Part shown: in pieces, positions 60,288-64,000 of the stretch
Layout: every line of letters starts with the position of its first letter
Position numbering within the stretch: the first letter of the stretch is position 1
DNA from: Streptomyces canus
GTDB lineage: Bacteria; Actinomycetota; Actinomycetes; Streptomycetales; Streptomycetaceae
Direction: 5' to 3'
DNA: 64,000 nt
Assembly (NCBI RefSeq): GCF_001514145.1
Contig: NZ_KQ948674.1
Span: 1 to 64,000 of the forward strand
Translations under genes and position numbers: made by a program
The notes under the pieces: generated by a model
The model's input: the letters and a program-made list of their open reading frames with translations, nothing else
Databases searched by the model: none
What the model was told of the DNA's origin: nothing

Positions 60288-61856
60288 ATGCCGCCCGCCC
60301 GATCCGACATCAGCGCTCTCGTGCAGATGTACCTGACGCGCCATCCTTCCGAACAGGGCGCGGTGGAACCGTTGTTGACGCTGCTCGAAGGAGTGGAGGA
60401 CCCGACGAGCCGCGCCACGATGCCAGCGCACATCACGTGCAGTGCCGTGGTGATTGACCGGGATCGGCGTGTGCTGCACATCCTTCATAGGGCGAGCGGT
60501 CTGATCCTCGTCCCTGGCGGTCATCCCGAGCCGGGGGATCGCACGTTGCGCGCCGCGGCGGTGCGCGAGGTGGGCGAGGAGACCGGGATCAAGGCAGGCA
60601 GTCTGTGCCTGACCCCGCAGCTTCTCGGTGTCCCGATCGATATCGACTTTCAGGACATCGAGGCCCGCCCGGACAAGGGAGAGCCGCCGCACCGGCATTA
60701 CGACGTACGGTTCGCCTTCTACCTGGTCGGAGAGCAGCCCGAGCTCGTTCTGCAGGAGGCGGAGGTCGCAGGAGCCGAGTGGCGCGGATTCGACACGGTC
60801 AGCTCCCCGACACTGCGCGCCAAGCTGCTGTCTTCAGGGCTCGACGGCCGGCCGGCGGCGGTGAACGCCTCGGCGCTGATCTTCGACGACGCCGGCCGAT
60901 ATCTGCTTCATCTGCGCGATCATCTGCCGGACATTTGGGAGCCAGGGGCATTCGACTTGCTCGGCGGCGGCAGCGAGCCGCAGGACGTGACGCTCGAAGA
61001 CACGGTCCGGCGCGAACTCGGCGAGGAAGTCCCCGATCTTGTCATCCCGGACCTGGAACCCTTCGCAGTGGAGTGGGCCACCGGCACCGACGGGCTATGC
61101 GTACCAATCCAGGTGTTCGCCGGCCGCTGGAACGGCGACCCCGACCGTCTGCGCCTCACCGAGGGCGTCTTGCTGCGCTGGTTCGCGCCCGAGATGCTGC
61201 ACCGTCTGCGGCTGAGCCCGGCAACACGCGACCTGCTGCTCCGGCACGCGGCACACCGCTCCGCCCTCCTCGGCCAAGACCACCGCCCCGAGCAGCGGAA
61301 CGACACCGGGCACGGCCTTCTCGTCGCCGACCACACGCCCGTGGGTGCCACCGTGCCGGGTCCGCGCACGGGAGGAGTGCCGCGTCTGGCAGTTCCGGCC
61401 GATGCGGGCGAGATCGCCCGTCTGCGATCCGAACTCATCCTGTCCGAGCCGCTGGACGAGGACTGGCTGTCCACCTGCCGCGATCACCTCGCCGCGCGCC
61501 TTATCCCGGGCGGGGACGCCCGGGCCTACGTCGTCGACGCCCCGGAGGGCGGGCTCGTCTCCTGTGCTCTCGCTCTTGTCGGTGCCGTACTCCCCGCTCC
61601 CCGGTACCCCAAGGGGCTGGCCGCGCGGATCCAAGCCGTCGCCACCGTTCCCGGTTACCGCCGCCGCGGCTACGCCAAGGCCGCGCTGACCGCGCTGCTC
61701 GCGCATCTGGAAGGGGACGGCGTGACGCTCTACGAACTGCACGCCTCCGACGAGTCAGCCCCGCTGTACGCCGCGCTTGGTTTCGCCAAGGACCCGGCCC
61801 TGATGCGGATGACCCGGACCCCGTCCTCAGCTCACGCAACCGCGCCCGGGACCTGA
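60288..61856 (+). CDS. Nudix - Nudix - GNAT three-domain fusion
   Basis: 522 residues; ATG with GAGAGG upstream. Residues ~48-185 are a Nudix hydrolase (VPGGHPEPGD ... AAVREVGEETGI keeps the REUXEE core). Residues ~190-320 are a second Nudix domain with FDLLGGGSEPQD ... RRELGEEV, a more degenerate box. Residues ~360-510 are a GNAT acetyltransferase (LAVPADAGEIARLRSELI; VATVPGYRRRGYAKAALTALL with the acetyl-CoA loop). Such multi-domain Nudix/GNAT proteins are rare. The order of activities (pyrophosphate hydrolysis and acetylation) suggests handling of a nucleotide-linked intermediate. Confidence 0.8.
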   Translation: MPPARSDISALVQMYLTRHPSEQGAVEPLLTLLEGVEDPTSRATMPAHITCSAVVIDRDRRVLHILHRASGLILVPGGHPEPGDRTLRAAAVREVGEETGIKAGSLCLTPQLLGVPIDIDFQDIEARPDKGEPPHRHYDVRFAFYLVGEQPELVLQEAEVAGAEWRGFDTVSSPTLRAKLLSSGLDGRPAAVNASALIFDDAGRYLLHLRDHLPDIWEPGAFDLLGGGSEPQDVTLEDTVRRELGEEVPDLVIPDLEPFAVEWATGTDGLCVPIQVFAGRWNGDPDRLRLTEGVLLRWFAPEMLHRLRLSPATRDLLLRHAAHRSALLGQDHRPEQRNDTGHGLLVADHTPVGATVPGPRTGGVPRLAVPADAGEIARLRSELILSEPLDEDWLSTCRDHLAARLIPGGDARAYVVDAPEGGLVSCALALVGAVLPAPRYPKGLAARIQAVATVPGYRRRGYAKAALTALLAHLEGDGVTLYELHASDESAPLYAALGFAKDPALMRMTRTPSSAHATAPGT

Positions 61857-61921
61857 CCGGCGCCGAATCCGAGCACCACAGCGACAGCCGATCACTACAC
61901 CACACGATCAGGAGCAGCTCC

Positions 61922-64000
61922 GTGGCTTATGTCCGCCGGGACCAGTGGGACCAGCACTACGCGCAGGACCGGGGCTTTCGCCGGGTCGGCCAGGCCGAGA
62001 AGGCTCTGCTGGCCGAGCACGTTCCCGCGCCGGCCAACGGCCGGGCGCTGGACGCGGGTTGTGGCACCGGGGAGCTGGCCGCCTACCTGGGCGAACTCGG
62101 CTACCTCGTCGATGCCGTCGACTTCGCCGACAGCGCGCTGGCCCGGGCCGATCGGGCGGACACGGTAGGCGTGCGGTGGCTGTGCCTGGACGTCGCCCAC
62201 GACGACCCGGGCGAGCTGAGCGAGGACGGATACGACCTGATCACTCTCCGCCTGGTGTATCCCTTCCTCGGCGACCGGCAGCGGGTCATGCACGCGCTCG
62301 CCGGACGGCTGCGTCCGGGCGGCGCGATCGTGGTGATCACTCCCCTGGCTGCGGGCACCCCAGCAGACCGGCGCGACATCGCGCTGGACGAGGACGAGGT
62401 CCGGGTGCTGACCGAGAGGTGGCAGACCGTGGAGCGGTTCGACGCCGACGGCCTGGCGGTGCTCGTCCTGCGCAACGCCTTGCGGGAGTTCACCGCGGTG
62501 GAGAAGGAGGGGGCGCCGTCGGCGCAGGCGGTCGCCGGAGCGTGCATGGTGATCACCGACGCCTTCGGGCGGGTGCTGCTGGGACGCTCCAGCGACGGTG
62601 TCTGGGAGCTGCCCGGAGGGGGCGTGGAGCCGGGCGAGGACTTCCCCACGGCGGCCGTGCGCGAGCTGGCCGAGGAGGCCGGGCTGAACTGCCGTATCGA
62701 GGACGCCCATTTGGTGGCGGTCCTCCAGGACGACCGGGGCCTCCTGCGGCGGCTGTCCGGCGTGGTGCGCGCCGTCGCCTGGTCCGGTGAACCGGCCGTC
62801 CCCGACCAGGAGCGCCACCGGTTCGCACGGTGGGAGTGGCACGATCTGCACACACTGGCCGCTCTCGGCCCGATCTTCTCGCCGAGCGCCCAAGCGCTGA
62901 ATCTCGTGTGGCCGGGCGTGCTGCCGGGCCTGCCGCCCGTGCACGCCTACCCGGTGGCCGGCCGGCGTCCGCCGGTCCCTGGCGAACCGCCGCAGGCGGC
63001 GCGGCTGCGGCACGAGATGACCGAACAGATCCTCCGGCGCGGGTACCGCCTGTCGGCACCGGTCCTGGAAGCACTGCGCGGCGTGCCCCGCCACCGGTAC
63101 GCGCCCGAGGTCCCCCTGGAGACGGCGTACGACGACGATCTCGCCGTCGTCACCCTCAGGAACCAGGAGGGGCGGGCGGTCAGCAGCGTCTCCGCCGCGT
63201 GGTTGCAGGGCATCATGATCGACGGCCTTCGCCCGCAGCCCGGGATGACGACGCTGGAGGTCGGCTCGGGCGGCTTCAACGCCGAGCTCCTCGCCCACGT
63301 CGCCGGCCGGCGCGGGCGCGTGGTCACGGTCGACCTCGACCCGTATGTGGTGCACCGAACCCAGCAGTTGACGGCCGAGGCCGGCAGCGGCCGCGTCACC
63401 GCGCTCCTCGGCGACGGGGCGCTCGGAGCACCGGCCCATGTCCCCGCCGACGGCTTCGACGGCATTGTGATCACCTACAACGTGTGGGACCTCGCACCGG
63501 CGTGGCGCGAGCAGCTCGCCGAGGGCGGCTACCTCGTCATTCCGCTGGAAATGCACGGCTACACCCGCGCGATCGCCCTGCAAAAGCGCGGGAGCATGCT
63601 TGAGGCGGGTCCCGGCGATTGGACGTTCTGCGGGTTCATCCGCGACCGGGGATCCGCCGCCCGCACCACCCCCACCGTCGATCTGCCCGGCGGACTTCAA
63701 CTCCGCTTCGAGGACGGGATCCCGGTAGACACCACCGGCCTGGACCAGGCGGTGCAACGGCCTCGCCACGAACTCGGCACGGGCGTGCGTGTGGCTGGCG
63801 GCGAATCGTTCGAGACCCTGCAACTGCTCCTCGCCACCACGCTGGACGGGTTCTGCCGACTCGCGATGGACGGCGAGCGCGACGGCGGCCTGGCCGCCGT
63901 GCCGCGCGGCGCGGACGCGGCCGCCCTGGTGAGTGAAGGGTCTCTGGCGTATCTGACCCACGTCCTGGTCAAGGACGGGGACACCCCTGCCGAGCGGCTC
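61922..64000 (+). CDS. Methyltransferase - Nudix - PCMT fusion, FxLD-system type (3' truncated by window)
   Basis: GTG at 61922, eight bases after AGGAG; the frame is open to the window end (693 codons). Residues 1-190: class I SAM methyltransferase (ALDAGCGTGELAAYLG, then VDAVDFADSALARAD). Residues ~205-320: Nudix domain with a perfect box (GGGVEPGEDFPTAAV then RELAEEAGL). Residues ~360 on: PCMT-like methyltransferase (LEALRGVPRHRYAPEVPLETAY, SAM motif LEVGSGGFNAELL, VDLDPYVV) with an extended C-terminal domain. This C-terminal part resembles the methyltransferase paired with FxLD lanthipeptide-like precursors in Streptomyces. A precursor gene, if any, would lie beyond base 64000. Confidence 0.82.
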   Translation, partial: MAYVRRDQWDQHYAQDRGFRRVGQAEKALLAEHVPAPANGRALDAGCGTGELAAYLGELGYLVDAVDFADSALARADRADTVGVRWLCLDVAHDDPGELSEDGYDLITLRLVYPFLGDRQRVMHALAGRLRPGGAIVVITPLAAGTPADRRDIALDEDEVRVLTERWQTVERFDADGLAVLVLRNALREFTAVEKEGAPSAQAVAGACMVITDAFGRVLLGRSSDGVWELPGGGVEPGEDFPTAAVRELAEEAGLNCRIEDAHLVAVLQDDRGLLRRLSGVVRAVAWSGEPAVPDQERHRFARWEWHDLHTLAALGPIFSPSAQALNLVWPGVLPGLPPVHAYPVAGRRPPVPGEPPQAARLRHEMTEQILRRGYRLSAPVLEALRGVPRHRYAPEVPLETAYDDDLAVVTLRNQEGRAVSSVSAAWLQGIMIDGLRPQPGMTTLEVGSGGFNAELLAHVAGRRGRVVTVDLDPYVVHRTQQLTAEAGSGRVTALLGDGALGAPAHVPADGFDGIVITYNVWDLAPAWREQLAEGGYLVIPLEMHGYTRAIALQKRGSMLEAGPGDWTFCGFIRDRGSAARTTPTVDLPGGLQLRFEDGIPVDTTGLDQAVQRPRHELGTGVRVAGGESFETLQLLLATTLDGFCRLAMDGERDGGLAAVPRGADAAALVSEGSLAYLTHVLVKDGDTPAERL

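Noticed and set aside
61895..63961. Long minus-strand open frame of 688 codons
   Set aside because: It lies opposite the real plus-strand methyltransferase-Nudix-PCMT gene, which has motifs, a ribosome site and codon bias; the antisense product is low-complexity.

Overview
The window reads as chromosomal DNA of a Streptomyces or close relative. GC is high and codon third positions are almost all G or C. Many genes are joined by ATGA/GTGA overlaps. Several families are actinomycete hallmarks: DnaE2, a Scr1/DUF397 pair, a conservon (cvnABCD), a DUF2637 protein, PCMT-type methyltransferases and TTG/GTG starts behind strong Shine-Dalgarno sites. No rRNA or tRNA gene was seen.

Layout. 1-4.9 kb: 3' end of dnaE2, a GIY-YIG-like protein, a DUF2637 transfer-type membrane protein and a prepilin peptidase. 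5-9 kb (minus strand): a membrane protein, a PPC-domain protein, and an aminotransferase IV / HTH-SUMF1 pair. 9.3-21 kb: DUF397 and Scr1-type regulator, divergent RsbW-like ATPase plus aldo/keto reductase, an HTH regulator, the conservon with a GAF protein, then an acyl-CoA dehydrogenase-like and an aldo/keto reductase-like gene that both lack expected catalytic residues. 21.5-26.9 kb: a compact run with a MurA-like enolpyruvyltransferase (Cys to Asp and Asp to Asn at active-site positions), a degenerate HD protein, a GNAT protein, a GH15 glycosidase and a small membrane protein. 26.9-31.3 kb: two tandem STAND/NB-ARC ATPases with C-terminal helical repeats.

31.4-39.5 kb is the most unusual part. 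A SNF2-like helicase overlaps by ATGA a type I-E Cascade operon (cas8e, cas7e, cas5e, cas6e). Cas8e carries a Cse2/Cas11-like C-terminal domain in the same reading frame, and two compensating one-base shifts lie inside its Cas8e part. No cas3, cas1 or cas2 is present. An intact IS256-family element with an 8-bp target duplication sits just after cas6e, and a decayed CRISPR-like array lies directly beyond it. Two STAND ATPases upstream, a helicase without an HD nuclease and a Cascade without Cas3 suggest RNA-guided recognition coupled to signalling, abortive infection or regulation rather than classical DNA shredding. That is inference.

39.7-44.5 kb: a hypothetical protein, a TmrB-like P-loop resistance protein, an XRE-peptide deformylase fusion and a regulator. 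44.6-58.6 kb: a probable specialised-metabolite or sugar-conjugate cluster (two HAD phosphatases, two glycosyltransferases, an APH-like kinase, Gfo/Idh plus DegT amino-sugar pair, short nucleotide-sugar dehydrogenase, polysaccharide deacetylase-acyltransferase fusion, AMP-ligase, aminotransferase, amidotransferase-less AsnB homologue, free ACP). 58.8-64 kb: two PCMT-type methyltransferase genes, a small Cys-rich peptide ORF and two Nudix fusion proteins, reminiscent of FxLD-type peptide methyltransferase systems. The last gene runs off the window.
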